Part shown: piece by piece, positions 11,722 through 25,000 of the stretch
How the letters are laid out: every line of letters starts with the position of its first letter
How positions within the stretch are numbered: position 1 is the stretch's first letter
Source of the DNA: Urechis unicinctus
Taxonomy: Eukaryota > Annelida > Polychaeta > Xenopneusta > Urechidae
Direction: 5' to 3'
DNA length: 64,000 bases
Assembly (NCBI GenBank): GCA_034190875.2
Contig: CM067346.1
Location: 44,709,363 to 44,773,362, forward strand
Made by a program: the position numbers and the translations under genes
The notes under the pieces: model-generated
What the model was told of the DNA's origin: nothing
Databases searched by the model: none
What the model saw: only the letters and a program-made list of their open reading frames with translations

Positions 11722-14700
11722 TTATTGCGATGATCAATCGGCTTAGACAACAGAATTCTAAACTTGTAATATCTCCACCTAAAAAGATGAATGGTCATGG
11801 ATAAGTAAATGACAATTTAAACACACAATATCTTGAATCCGAAGAAGCATGGCTGACTATACAATACAACACCATGGTTTTTTGTGCCCACTCATATTAC
11901 TTTTTGTATGAATAATATCAAAACGAAGTACAAAAATGCAGTGATGGCTCAATTATACCCTTTTAAATGTGTGTATAATTGATTCACGCTGCTGGGACGC
12001 TTCATGGGTCTTTTGCTTCAAGCCAAATGATGACCTCCATAGCATTTGACGTTACCTCAATGAAAAAGTAAAATTTAGGCCAATTATCTGATGAGCACCC
12101 GTTTATGCTATGTATGTAAGTAATATTGTTCAACCGTATCTATGGCAATGGTACGTGCAGTTAACTCAAAATTGTACCGGCCCCATGTACTCACAATCGT
12201 TCTGTGTTCTATCCTACACATCATTCCCTCGAATGTGATACAATAGACGTCGTAAAACAGCTAATCAATGCAATACAATAGATTATCATTCCGTTTTAAA
12301 GCATATATAACAGGCAACAGTTTCTAATAGTTCTTGGTACGAAACATGCCATCAATTATTAACTTAAGGCTTAAACGTAGCGGAACACATATCAGTAATT
12401 GATATTATAACCTGGTAAGCCACATACCGTAGGCAAGACGCCCTTATCGAACGGAAATGTGGCGGTTATATTGCCCTTCTGAGAACGCGATATAAGACGA
12501 TGTCCAAGCCTGAAATGAATCGCCTGGATAAAATGAAAAAAACTATGTGGGTCATTGTAAGGTATAATTGCAATCATTTCTCGTTCTCGTGCTGCTTATT
12601 GAAAATCAAACGATGAGAGAAAACAAACGTTGTAATCATTGAGAGATCATGTAATGATGAAAAATCAACAAATCACCTTAAGTTGCTCCGGTTGTAATCA
12701 ACTTTGGCACCTGTATGGCCGAAAGATCGTTTTCACTCAAATAAAATCATCAATGTCATTAAGGTTATGTACACAGAAGTTTGCCATTGTGATATATGCT
12801 GATTAAATAGTAGCCACTCATGGCGATCAAACATCGCTCCACATACACCAACAGACGTCTATGTTTTACGGAGCGACTGTTACGGATTATTTCCGGTTTA
12901 TATAAAGTTTCCAGCCCCATGCATTTACTAGTATCCAATGATATTGCATAAATCAGTAATATTCATCGCAATATAGCAGTATATTGGAAAGAGAAGGATG
13001 CCTCCCATATGAAAATACTCTTTATGTACACTATGGCAGAGCGTGCTCGATTAAACACGTCAAAAATTCGCTGTACCAATCATGATTTTTCCGGTGATAT
13101 TTTCATTAATGGTATTCCACGTAGTAGCTTCTGTCTAAGGTGAAAGCTAGATACGGCCCCGACAATAAATATTGGCAGTGAATCTCATATCCGCTTACCA
13201 TTGGATGGGTGCACAACAAATATTCACGTGTGTCCACAAGAGAATGCTAACCTAATTAAGTTTGAACGTTGCATGATAATGATCACATGATTGCTGGCAA
13301 GCGATGTTATCAATTGTGTATATGGGATATTGTTGCATGCATCAATTGTAGGCTCTTGTGCATTGATAATATTCGAAGAATTGAGGTTTTTCCGCTATTA
13401 GTCACACAGGACAGCATATTCCAGAATAATCATTTATTTAGATCAAACACCTACTGGTACTCAATAAAGTGGTCATCACTTTGAGCATTCTGGCAATGCT
13501 CTTTGCCGAGTTTTTTTACGTAATTAACTGGTCACGCATATCACCCAAGTACCACAAGGCAGTTTACAGAAGAATAATTTGGAAAAATAAGTTTTCTGGT
13601 TTCAAATACTGCGATAAAACCGGGTTTATTCATTTGTTGGCGTTGCTAATATTACCAATAATGGATTATGTAAGCTTCGATAAACAACATATATGAATAA
13701 AACCTGATCTGTCAGGATTTTTGAATTTTCTTTACCATGTCCATTTTTGCGTTAGCATGTAGATTCTGGCGCAGAATAAACGTGCAGTTCGAAATAAATC
13801 GATTCTTGTGTTTGGTGACTACAACTTTAATATAATAAATTAGTGACTTGATCGACAAGTTTGTTATTTTTCTCGATATTCTTATGGAGTCAATATTTGT
13901 TGTTGATATCCAGAATATGCTTTTGCTATTTACTAGAATATTAACGGTGTTATCATCATTAGCTATACTTATATAAGAGATGTAAATGTTCCTGGCCTAT
14001 ATGTAATCACATCACTTGCTAACTTGTCAGGAACTATGGCTTGTTTTTATACATTCAGGTAAAACCATTTATGTTTGGATGAGTGCCTTGTACGTAGGAG
14101 GAGGAGGGCCGTCATCGAGGTCCACGTAACTAGCAACAGGGCCTTCTAGGGAGGTCTCGATGAGTATGTGGATGACTAGGCTGCATTGAGGCATTAATTA
14201 TTAAAGCTGTGACGTTAATACTCAACGCACACCTATGACCAACTTTGCCTACGTAGAAAGCAGGTGTTTTTCCTGCCAGTCCGGCAGCCTGTATTACGTG
14301 TCACTGCGGAGCTATGAAATCCGTGAGGCATAGCATATTAAATAAATATTGCAACTGAGAGGTTAACTTGATATGGCACTAACGTCCCTGTACTCAAATG
14401 ATAATTTCCATTGAGATAATATTGCTCTTTTAATATAAAATGCTTGCACGCATGCTCAAGTTATCAATGTATTACCAGCAGCATAACTCACAATGCCATT
14501 GATACTTAGTATGAAACATATTCGACCTGTGGCTGTTATGCGAACAAAGAATTGTCTTAACTGAGCTGGATACTCATATAGTTATGTAAATGACAAAAAT
14601 TTTACTACGTTGTTTCCTGCTTTTTAATGCTTTACCACTCGGGGGTATGAAACAAAAGCCTCCATGATAGTAACGCCTACCCTTGTTTCAGTCTCCCCCT

Positions 14701-15319
14701 CTGACGATGGCCTTCCGCACAGTACATTCTACGTTTTTAACTTCTTATCTGACGAATAATATTGGTACTCTCTTATCATAACCTAATAAACCGTTAAAAA
14801 ACCAAAGGCGAAAGTGTGCTTTAGATGTTAATACATCCTTTTTTTGTATGGCTTTATAAAGCGGCTGACACGATTCGTTTAGCAATAAACAGCGGTGAAA
14901 GTACGGCATTTTCGCAGTCAACTACATAGACAATTGAAGTATGCGCATAGACCTTACATAATGTACTCTACCACTCACTCTATTATGAACAAATGTTATG
15001 TGTCGTTCGTTAATACATATACAGCCTAGTTTTTTATCATTGAAATCGTTATTGGATTGGTGGCTGAACACACGCGATTCATCGATCAGAGACACCAACA
15101 ACGCTGTTCTACCGGAATTCATCAACATGCAATTAATATTCGACTGCGGAAAAGGGTATTTGATGTATTTCAGGCCGTGTATGCCGTACATTGCCGAACA
15201 CCTTATATATGATTGTTATGACAGTTGAAGTTAGGATAGCATTACCACATTGAAACAACTGAAGTTACCTACTCAGTGTGTGAAATACTTGCTGCCGCCT
15301 ATGCCTTCAGCTTTAACTT

Positions 15320-15500
15320 ACTGAAAAGAGTTGGTTAGCATAATGGTCATAATTCTCAATTTGAACATGATATTGTTGTATAATCTATATTCTGCTCTTC
15401 AATTATTTACCGAAAAGAAGTGTATAGCAAAATTGTCATCACTCCCAGTGTGAACAAAAAATTATTATATGATCTCTTTTCTGTTCTCAGTTTTCTTATT
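15320..15500 (+). repeat. 90-bp tandem duplication
   Basis: Unit 1 (15320-15408) and unit 2 (15411-15500) align along their length: (C/A)(T/C)GAAAAGA, then TA.CA.AATTGTCAT, a GTGAACA-like block, TATTATATGATCT, and a TCTG.TCTTC end. They are moderately diverged. No coding function is suggested. Confidence 0.7.
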
Positions 15501-17385
15501 TGTTTGCAATTACTTCGTGTATGTCGTCTAGTAAGAACCCCTTAACCGAATCGTACATAATTAGAAGTTCGTGATTACAATGGAATCATGTCGGGCAAAC
15601 CGGTACATGTGTGCGATTTATAAAAAATGTGGCAGCACAAATGCCCAAATATATGGTAAGCCTGATGAGATGGTGGCTGTCTAAAATATGCTTATTCAAA
15701 TACGTAGGCAAATTTCCCTACTTTAAACGAATGCGCCACATCTGTTAGCTTTATAAACGGGAATAATAGTAATCGTTACATAAATTTATTCACATTCCTC
15801 TCACAAACAATTACGGACTTACCATTCGACGTTATCCACATAATGATGGACGCTTAATGCTGCCCTTACTTCTATACTCCGCTCTATAACACAACAGCCG
15901 GTGAATTGACAATTGGTTACCGTCTGTGCCTGAGCAATTACATGCTTAAAATTTAAAAATGCGAATTTCTAAGATAGTTACCGTCATTTCGCATGTTATG
16001 AGAAGAGATAGAGTGAAATTGCGTATAACAATACTATATATATATGCCACAAATAGCTAGTTCGTTAGCGACTTGTTGAGCCAACCTATTATTAGACTCT
16101 CGTCTACTAATGATAATATTACTTCCTACCTTCCGTTTGAGAGAACTCTAGTTGGGATGAAATGACATGCGACCGCCATAGCCTTCAGTGCTTCAATCAT
16201 GTAGGCTGCTGTGTGGCTTGTTTTAGTATAAAAGCCCAAGTCGGAAAAGCTATTTATATAGAATCATAGTCTGCTATTGCACTAATTGTCTAAACAAAAA
16301 TTCGCGTTATGTGCACGCTAGAAGCAAACAACCAAGCCTTCCGTAATGAAAGTTTGGCTACCTCGGATGCCTCATTTTGCAAAAGGCAAAGCTAAAATTG
16401 CCTTAAGACACCGGTATTAAACCTACTAAAGCAGCCTGATTTGGTTGTGGTAACGGTGTGATGAATAGCACTTATTTTGGAAGGCACAGATGTCTACATT
16501 GCGCTGTATTTTTTGCGTAGTATGCGTCGCAAGAAAATGCGCACATTACTGTCGTTCTCGAACGGACAACATAATTCTCTTCAGGATGCGTAATATGTCG
16601 ACTGATTGTCGGAAACCCGTCTGACAAGTTTTCAGCATTGTTTTTCATAGCATTAATATGATAGAACCACAAACACCAAGTACTACCTATAAATAACCAT
16701 GTAATTTAACGACGCTTGGTGTGCATCTAAGCACTTAACGTTATTCGGTTTATGCCAAATGGGGCGGTTTTTTTCCAAAACGCGAACGTGTGCCGATATA
16801 AACAGTACGTCACATAGAACTAATGACGTAAAAGACGTAGTACTTGCAAATTGGTCAATATATGATGAATAATTTTGGTTCTTTGATTGGTTCAGACAAA
16901 AAAACCGGCACGATAAAGAGAAACATACAGAAGGTTATGGCAGACGCAAGGTCACTTTTGGCAATAAGATGTCTCGGTAACTACCACGTACGTTGAGATC
17001 TATATAAATGGGTATTATGCTATTATGCCGCTGTGTAAAGCCAAGCTGCCAATTATTATAAGCAGATATTCTACCACAGCCTACACGGAATGTCTAAAAA
17101 CAACATCAAAGAAGATTGATGGTCGATGACCATTCAACGCTAATAATGTGTGTATATGATGCAGATAAGATCCGCTTGTGATATTACTGTGATACTTCTT
17201 GATGCCCTAGGGAGCTTACCGCGTAAATATAGACATAACCTGGTGTTTTACTGGTCACCAGTGTATGATTCCACAAGTGACCTTTCGCGAGCACGGAGGA
17301 ATCTTTCTTTTATCGCCAATAATCGGAGCAACCTTACTGTAAAGACTAAATCCTAAGCATCAATTACTACCACCACCACTACTGT

Positions 17386-17386
<1 letters not shown>

Positions 17387-17484
<98 letters not shown>

Positions 17485-17505
17485 TATTATCATCATCATT
17501 ATCAT
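17387..17505 (+). repeat. (ATC/CAT)n microsatellite
   Basis: About 32 uninterrupted trinucleotide units at 17387-17484, then an interrupted tail to about 17505, preceded by a short ACC-rich stretch. The antisense poly-Met frame over it is an artefact of the repeat. It sits at the position in copy 1 of the 11.4-kb duplication that corresponds to the microsatellite at 28818 in copy 2. Confidence 0.98.
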
Positions 17506-18108
17506 AGGCGTCATCATTAACTTCACCATATCATCATCGTTATATTCATTATTAACATAGTCATCGTCATTGCAACTTGCATAATTGCATCTGCATAATA
17601 TGAAATGGTTATCGTACACTATCTTGCTCAAATGAGTCCCAAAATACGAACATCAAGAGAAGATACATCAAAATAATGTTGTCATTTTATACCGATCAGT
17701 GAGTTAAGAATGTTGTTAACCTCGAAATAAGCCTAACAAATATTATAATTACTGCAAACTTTGATACATTGCATCTTATTTGTTTCAACGGGCAATGCAA
17801 AAACAATTTCTAATAACGAGCATATCTGGGACAACACTTCAAAGGCTCTTTACATCACATTGTATTTTGTCCATTTGATTGGACAACACTTATGGGGCAC
17901 AGCCATCCTTCGCGATGATGATGGAGCGTTGAGGTGCCACGTTGACTGTGGGCAATTGCGTGGGATTTCAGATGGGTATTGAGTGTGGTAAGTACTGAGT
18001 ATTTCTTCGAATGCAGAGTTCTGACGTGTCTGAGCTGAGCACATACTTAGTACTGATATCGACAGCCAGACACACCGTTGAATAAGCCATCATCGCAATT
18101 TATCTATT

Positions 18109-18225
18109 AGGACGAATACCCCTAGATAAGAAACATTTTGACGCCGCACTGCCGTCCGACACAACTTTTCGGACAAATACCCTTAGATTAGAAGCTATTT
18201 GACGCTGCATTGCCGTCTGGCGTAT
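18109..18225 (+). repeat. 60-bp tandem duplication
   Basis: Two units share GGAC(G/A)AATACCC, TTAGAT(A/T)AGAAGC-like sequence, TTTGACGC(C/T)GCA and TGCCGTC. The period is about 60 bp. It directly follows the part of copy 1 that matches 29480-29525 and has no evident counterpart in copy 2, so it looks later than the large duplication. Confidence 0.85.
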
Positions 18226-18367
18226 GAACAATCCGAATATTCCCTCTGGGTGCGCTTTAAAAACTGTTCTTATGATAGGGTTTATGGTCCAACCTCATTT
18301 GTATTTAATCTGACGCTTCGCGAAGAGGCTGGAATTATCTGCATGTGCGGCTGTTAATAGCTCCCCC

Positions 18368-18384
18368 CACACACACACACACAC
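18368..18384 (+). repeat. (CA)n microsatellite, about 8 units
   Basis: A short pure CA run preceded by a C run. Confidence 0.95.
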
Positions 18385-21212
18385 GCATTAACCCATACCA
18401 CACGAAACCAAAGCTTGGTTGTCCGACGTCATTAGTTTGTGTCTATCTTCTTTCAAAGATAATGTATTTACCGAAATGGAATGTAGCTTGTAGTTGCATA
18501 TTTGCCTTTGAATTGCCGATGTAACACTGAATCAGATGCACAAAGAGCCTCGCTATACGGAGTTATTGGGTGGTGTTCAGAGCGGCACCCCGCAATGGTT
18601 TGTTGGTCATAATCATATTCAAAACTTAAAATGATCCGAGGCTTGAGGTTGTATTTTATCAGGATGATTTGATTTACAACATGAATTTATGGTAGATTGC
18701 TGATGGTGAATATCCCGATCAAAGAGTTTATAGCTTCTGTGTTGGGATTAGGAAATTTCGTGAAATCCAAAGCCGTTATCAGGCGACAATATTTTGAAAT
18801 ATGTGATTATTGATCCGACGTCTCGGGTTCGAAGTCAGCTATAGACTCATCTGATTGGTCGAAGCTTCCACGGCTCAGAATTTATCAGACAATTCCACGT
18901 GGATTTAAGGGACGCTATGACAAAACAACGCACGGCACCTAACGGGTGGCGTCTTTACTTTTTTGTTTGAGCGAGCGCTGTTAGCGTTATTATAAACTCT
19001 TTGGTTTCATGGCACAAACACCCTACGTTCGCATAGGTGAGGCATATCAATAGTAACGCATACATGAAATATCGATCGCGTACACCAATGGAATTTTCCT
19101 GCATGAACATGTTTATAGTGTCTTAGAAGATGTGAGCGGCAAACACATCCACGCGCTTTTCCGCAAAGCATTTTGGTTATTTAGCATTCAACTCGTGCAT
19201 CGCGTCAAAGATTAAGTCTTTTTGTTTACACAATAATTTTCACCAGTGGTATCATATGGATTTACGGGCGATTCAGGCGAATAACCAGTAGTCATCGCAA
19301 TAAACACTGGCATTTGCAGTTTCCACTAGTTTAGGTCCACACCATTTAAGTCACTAAATGTATTTTTTTTTACAAAGACAATAGACAAAGCGGCACAAAA
19401 CGTGAATGTGCTGTGTGAATAATCTGTCAATAATGGCGTACAAAGAAGGAATCATGCTTACGACCTATCCTATAGCCGTGCAATGAAAGACGATTTTGTG
19501 TCGCAACGACAATGACGCCAATTTACCAGCCAACCAAATCTAAGACAGCATTGATAGAGGAAAATCTGGTTAAGCAATGAAATAAAATGCTTCAATGTTA
19601 ACTCTGATATAGTTATCTAACGGGTTTGTCAAGTGGATTACATAACAGAAATCACGTATAATTGCAACATGGCACTCTGTTGTGGTGATAAGTCCTATGG
19701 CTGCTATTTGTTGTCCGGCGCAGTTAGGAAGCTATAATATGTTATGACAACAGATGTAGTGTACCAGCTATTATTGTCTCTTAGACACACCGTAGGGGAC
19801 ATCATACGATTTCCTTCAATGCACACGACCGTCTAAACTATAAAAATATATCTGATAAACTTTTGGGCGACCTCTGTCAACAAAGAATTGTTGATCACGA
19901 CCATGATAATGATCACCATCATCACCATGCTCGTCATTGTGGTTACCAACATTTCAACTGAGCTAATGCTGGTGTTGGAAGAAAGGCACATCACCTGTTT
20001 AAGGACGCTGAAAAATTCGAAAATCTACGAGGTGGGGGGTACGTCGTAAGTGGGATAAAAACGATATGTAACTGCTAAACATTCCCTTAATAGTCGCTTT
20101 ACCCATGATATAATGTATTGCGCCTTTTTCTAAACAAAGCCATAGACACAATATACGTAGTCTGCATACGCTATTGGCAAGGAGTAAATGTATAATTGAT
20201 GATAATTGAAATCAATCTGTATTCTTGGTGCCTGGCTTAGTTACATCTTGCGCGTGTTAATTGCATTGGTGAAATTGATATGGTTTCCTCTGGGTCATGT
20301 TTTACTTGCAGCAATGTGCACTTAAAGACAATTGAGGGAGTTACTGCCGAGCTTTACCTCATTTGAGAGCAGATATATTTCCCTGAAAAAAAACCCAGCT
20401 CTTCTCCACCACCCGTAAACAATTCATGGTTTATCGTCGTTATTCGCTGTAGCCACTTCTGTTTCAATTAGCCAATTGACCCTGCACATATTTATTGTAA
20501 ATTAGGATGCTCATCGTCCATTGGCCGCGTGTTGCTCACAAAATGTATCTATTAAACCGACCTAAGGGAACAACTTTGCCCAAATAGAAAGCATGCAAAT
20601 AATGCATTTGCATTGTTCCGCTGTCAAAGAACAGTGAATACGATTTGCTGGTAAGAGCGCATTGTATTAGTTCCATTACAGAGGTATGCCCCCGGGACGC
20701 CAGCATGACATGCTGACAAGCTCTATGGTGTCCCATATCTTCAACCTAAAGCAAGTAGCAGTGTTAAATTAATAGGGGGATCCTTATAGTTAATTGCCAT
20801 CAAAATTACATATTTCTTGGCTTGGGCGACCTCTATTAACAGCAACACGAGGTGCTATAATGAGCGTTTGCCTGGTGACGGCTGCTACAGCTGCGATAAA
20901 CGCAGGGTCTGCCTCGCACTTACCCGCAGTGGACCCGCTAAATCGACAGGATACTGGCATGAAATATATTTCGATTTGTACATTAAATTATACATTCACA
21001 ACCGTCCTAATTATGTGTTTTCATGTGATATATCACACAACATGCATCTACCAGCTCTCAACTGCTCCGTGGTTTTTGCGATATTGATTCCAAGCACAGC
21101 AACAACACGCAATAATGTAAATGTTGGTTAATGGTCCGCGTTTTTCGTACACATATTTGCTTACCGGAACCCTTTGGATGAAAATAATATGTATCTTGTT
21201 ATCGTTGTATGG

Positions 21213-21686
21213 TTATTTGAGGCGTTTATCGCTCGTTAAGTTAAGCAGCAATAACAACATTGTAATAGTGTGTTGCTTGCCTAAAACAATGGGCGATTGA
21301 CGGAAACTCATTATAGCCGCATCGAAATAATGCTTTTGATTATACTGCAACACATCAAGAGAATTAAAAGTTTCGGGTTGCAGGGAGATACCTGGACAGG
21401 TAGGATTTTGTTTTCGTTCAGGTTTTAATGGTGGTAATGTTAATGTACGATATGGTAGTTGCTTGGTATTTGCATCTGTATAATCGCCCCCATCCCCACC
21501 CCCCTCCTCTTTTCTCTCTCTCAACCACACATACTTAACTAAACAAGTGGGAGTGACTGGCGAGTTAATATCACCCAGCCGCATGGAAGCTATCTTCATG
21601 TTCTCTCTATCTGCTAGTATGTAGTGCTCTATAGCGCACCTTTGCACTGACTGCAGCTCTCGCCTAATAACGCTCTTAGGCGCCAT
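21213..21686 (-). other. Longest open frame (157 codons), probably chance
   Basis: This is the longest frame in the window. Its N-terminal end lies on the block that matches 10155-10330 in copy 1 of the large duplication, where no frame is maintained. The middle is a polypyrimidine run near 21487-21525 that gives a Glu/Gly-rich stretch and contains no stops. I recognise no domain, signal peptide or catalytic motif. In a 64-kb AT-rich window one frame of this size is expected by chance. Confidence 0.15.
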
Positions 21687-21826
21687 GATATGACCAGGCA
21701 GCCGTCTTTTGAGACAGAATAGCTATAACACACTACATCAAGGGGATAATTGAATCCGCCTGAACGCGAGCAAACATTCACTCAGAGCTTAATGCTGCCA
21801 CCGGCGCTTCCTTTTCTATGTTACAG

Positions 21827-21847
21827 ACCCCATTATGCCGATGCAAG
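21827..21847 (+). other. Possible 21-nt microexon
   Basis: A pyrimidine-rich tract ends in ATGTTACAG at 21826. It is followed by 21 nt and then by the perfect donor AAG/GTAAGTATG starting at 21848. Twenty-one nucleotides preserves reading frame. The corresponding site in copy 1 (near 10382) lacks the donor, and no neighbouring exons are recognisable, so coincidence is likely. Confidence 0.15.
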
Positions 21848-22011
21848 GTAAGTATGGGTTTTAACCTTACACCAACACGATTACCAATTGTTATTAAACC
21901 AACCACCTGATCCGCTGTGGGTCACGTAATCAAATGATGTGTCAAATGTTGTAGTATTCAGCCAACGAATATTATCCGGAAAGGAGAATGCCGACATATC
22001 ATTAGCTTTGC

Positions 22012-22042
22012 AAAACTGTTTTCGCTGGAAAACTGTTTTCGG
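22012..22042 (+). repeat. Short tandem repeat, 2 copies
   Basis: AAAACTGTTTTCG occurs twice with a 17-bp spacing. Confidence 0.85.
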
Positions 22043-25000
22043 TTTCAATATAACTTCTGAGTAGCCACATACTAGCCATCTTTGGCAAGATACGTAGATG
22101 AAGTAACGTGTTATGGCTTACACTAAAATTACGCTACAGCATTGTATCAAATCATTATTTGTGTTCTCATCTGGCAGTATCGCACCTAGACAATAACTCG
22201 AGCAAAGCCTGCACATCACCATATATGAGCAGAAGCATTGTCTATATGACGTTAGCATCACCGTCTATTGTTTTACATTCGGTGCTTTATAGTTTCACGC
22301 TCAACAAAATATTCCATGATATGTAGACACAAAATATGCAACTTGATTTCTGTTTTGTCGTTTCTCATACACCTACATTATGCTGTATGCGACCTTATTC
22401 CGAACAACATCTAAATGTGACCAGAGTTTTACCTAAATGTTCCATCCAGTTAACGAGTTGTTGTTGAACGTAGATTCCGAGGGACGAAACGCCGAATGAT
22501 GGCAATAAAGTCACTTGCCCCCTACCCATATTGATACACGCTGGCAGTTAAAATACGCTATCGAATACGCCGACCATCAACGGGAACTACATATGGGTGG
22601 TTCATACCAATAACAATGCAGCTGACACGCCAAAAGTAAACTTTAGCTTTGATTTTCGCTCATGAAATAAAAATTCATTTGGTCGATGATGAATGTGAGA
22701 TTACGTGAGTTATCGGCTTCTAAAATCCCATTAAAGCAGGAACATGACCACCTACCCCTGCTATTCCAAATTTATCTACGGTATTTCTGGTGGAAGTAAG
22801 TGTCAAAATTGATAGAGGTTGATATCAACCGTATACAGGTTGCGCTAGCGTTGGTATGTTGGAAATTATGACATTAATTGTAATAATTACGACAGAGCAT
22901 AACACTCAAAGGATTTCTTAGTGAAAAGGTCAAACCATTTTTTGCGTAGACAAATGGACTAGAAGCTATATAAATTATTCACAGTCAACATGGGACTATT
23001 CTCTCGTAAATGAAAATTAGATATATAAGGATTAGATACATCCGCCTGTTACAATTGTGATGGCCACTACCATGACACGCTACTACATCCAGACTTATCC
23101 TTAGGCAAGACGTTTTTTAAATATATCTTGAATAAAACAATGTTACCTATAACAGATACACCTTCCATCACAGATCATTCCATTCATTTGATACAATGCT
23201 TAAGTTTAATCCCTTTACCGATCAGTGCGAGTTTTGTGACATTTTATCACCATGTGTTGCAAACACGTCACCAGAATATTAAGCGAAGACACGTGGCCCG
23301 CTATAAGTTACCATGTATGCCAAGTTATTCGCCAGAACAATAACAACAATAAGTGCAACAATAAGTACATCATACCTACATATTGAGACGCTCGACAGGC
23401 AAGTTGTTATTTATCCCTCGTCTACGAAATGCCACAAATGCAAAGAATTGTTGAATGAGGGTCGGATTATGAAATTGCGTTTAAGCGCCTCTACGTCTTA
23501 AAAACATTCTTTGTTACGGACCCTCTTAGAAATGTTAGTAGCTTTTATGTCGTGCTACATAACGCACACAAGTGCGAAACGACGCAAAGCGTTAAGTAAA
23601 ACACCAATTCGATGAATAATATCAAAATTTAAAGGTATTTAAAGGAGGTGGTGACTATCATTATTTGGTTATTCACCTTAAAAATTGTAGAGATGAGCCG
23701 CTTTTCGACCAGCGATAAACGTAATTTTTGTGACGTGGCGTATGGTTAATTTGGTTATATCATATGTTTAAATGAGCACAAGTACACATTGGCTTTAATA
23801 GAAGAGATTGTGCTGACAGGCAATACATGACGTCGACGCTACGTTGTCGCACCACGCACTTCAAGAGCAGCATATGTTCCAAAACCGGGCTTAGAAGTGC
23901 TGCGCAAATGGAGAGCGAATTTTCAAAGTGACCGTGCGAAGTTGATGTGAAGGAATCTTTCAGAACTGTAGATAGAAATGAGCAAATATGTAATCTGTAA
24001 TATGATCTTGATCGCGGGGGCTTCAACCTATATATTGTTTGCCATGACATTAGTCTAACTTGTGCAAACGTCAGTGATAACATTCGATGATAGTAAAACT
24101 AAATGCCATTATGGGACATTTCTTGCTGAAATAATCTTATCCGGTGCTATATCCTTATCTATACGCTAATGTAGGTATTATAGTTCGTGTCCAAAAACAT
24201 CGAGTGTAACACATGGATATTCAATGTTTTCTACCTGCACGAGCGTAAATGGCTAGAATTTTTTTTCCACCGATCCTTTGTTACGATATAGGTTATATTG
24301 AAAGGTTAGTAGGTTCGACAGGGATATATGCCTTTCACATTAAATTTGACGCAAGTTAAAAGGTCATAAGGTCAAAAGAAGTATTGGTTGCTGTAATCAT
24401 GCCTCACTAGAACGTGATGTGTGGATTAATTGCATTTAACCGCGCACGGTTACTGCATATCATATTATCATGCGTAATTCACAAGGAAGCTTGGTTAATG
24501 TCTTATCGAAAGAGCTGACAAAAAGAAGTTCACCGATGTCAACAGATGTTAGCCTCCTATTACCAACCACTGTATCCAGATGATTAACATTCGTATATAT
24601 GGTTAGCCAATATAGCAAGTTTTAAGGGGTCTGTGCATGTGAGTCCTGGACACTTTTAGACAGCTGCCGACCAGGCCCAATATCGTCATCTTTATAACTT
24701 TCTCTATTACTAAAAGCTTTCATCACAAAATGTTGTGACAACAAACCGTACGAACACAGATCCGTTTTCAGCCCTATAACATTTGCTGAGCGGCATATGC
24801 AAGTGCATCTCGCAAGGCCTCACGATGATTCTATTGCTGCAATAGGTATATTACCAATTATCACGAGGCAGAGGCTGACATAAAGCTACTGAAATCTACC
24901 ATAAGATATGTTTGTGTATTAAAATGTAAAATATTGGTTTTATTGCCTCAGAGTTGTATATATTGCGTGACTCACGAAAAAAGTAAAAGTATAACAGTCA

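Larger units (their letters stand above)
10155..20720 (+). repeat. About 11.4-kb diverged direct duplication, copy 1
   Basis: This segment is collinear with 21595-31910 at an offset of 11.27-11.50 kb. Anchors (copy 1/copy 2): GGCGCCATGATATG 10236/21679; AAGGGGATAATTGAA 10287/21740; AAACATCG block 12829/24195; CCTCCATGATA 14659/26146; a CTC..GTA..CCAC block 16968/28389; GAACATCAAGA 17648/29080; TGGGCAATT 17949/29389; GTGTCTGAGC 18026/29450; TGTGAGCGGCAA 19131/30633; TACCTCATTTGA 20355/31627; ATTCATGGTTTA 20422/31707. The order is preserved throughout. Similarity between anchors is low and gapped. No gene is supported inside, and the edges are approximate. Confidence 0.75.

Noticed and set aside
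17353-17631. 92-codon minus frame with a long poly-Met run
   Set aside because: Translation of the (CAT)n array at 17387-17505.
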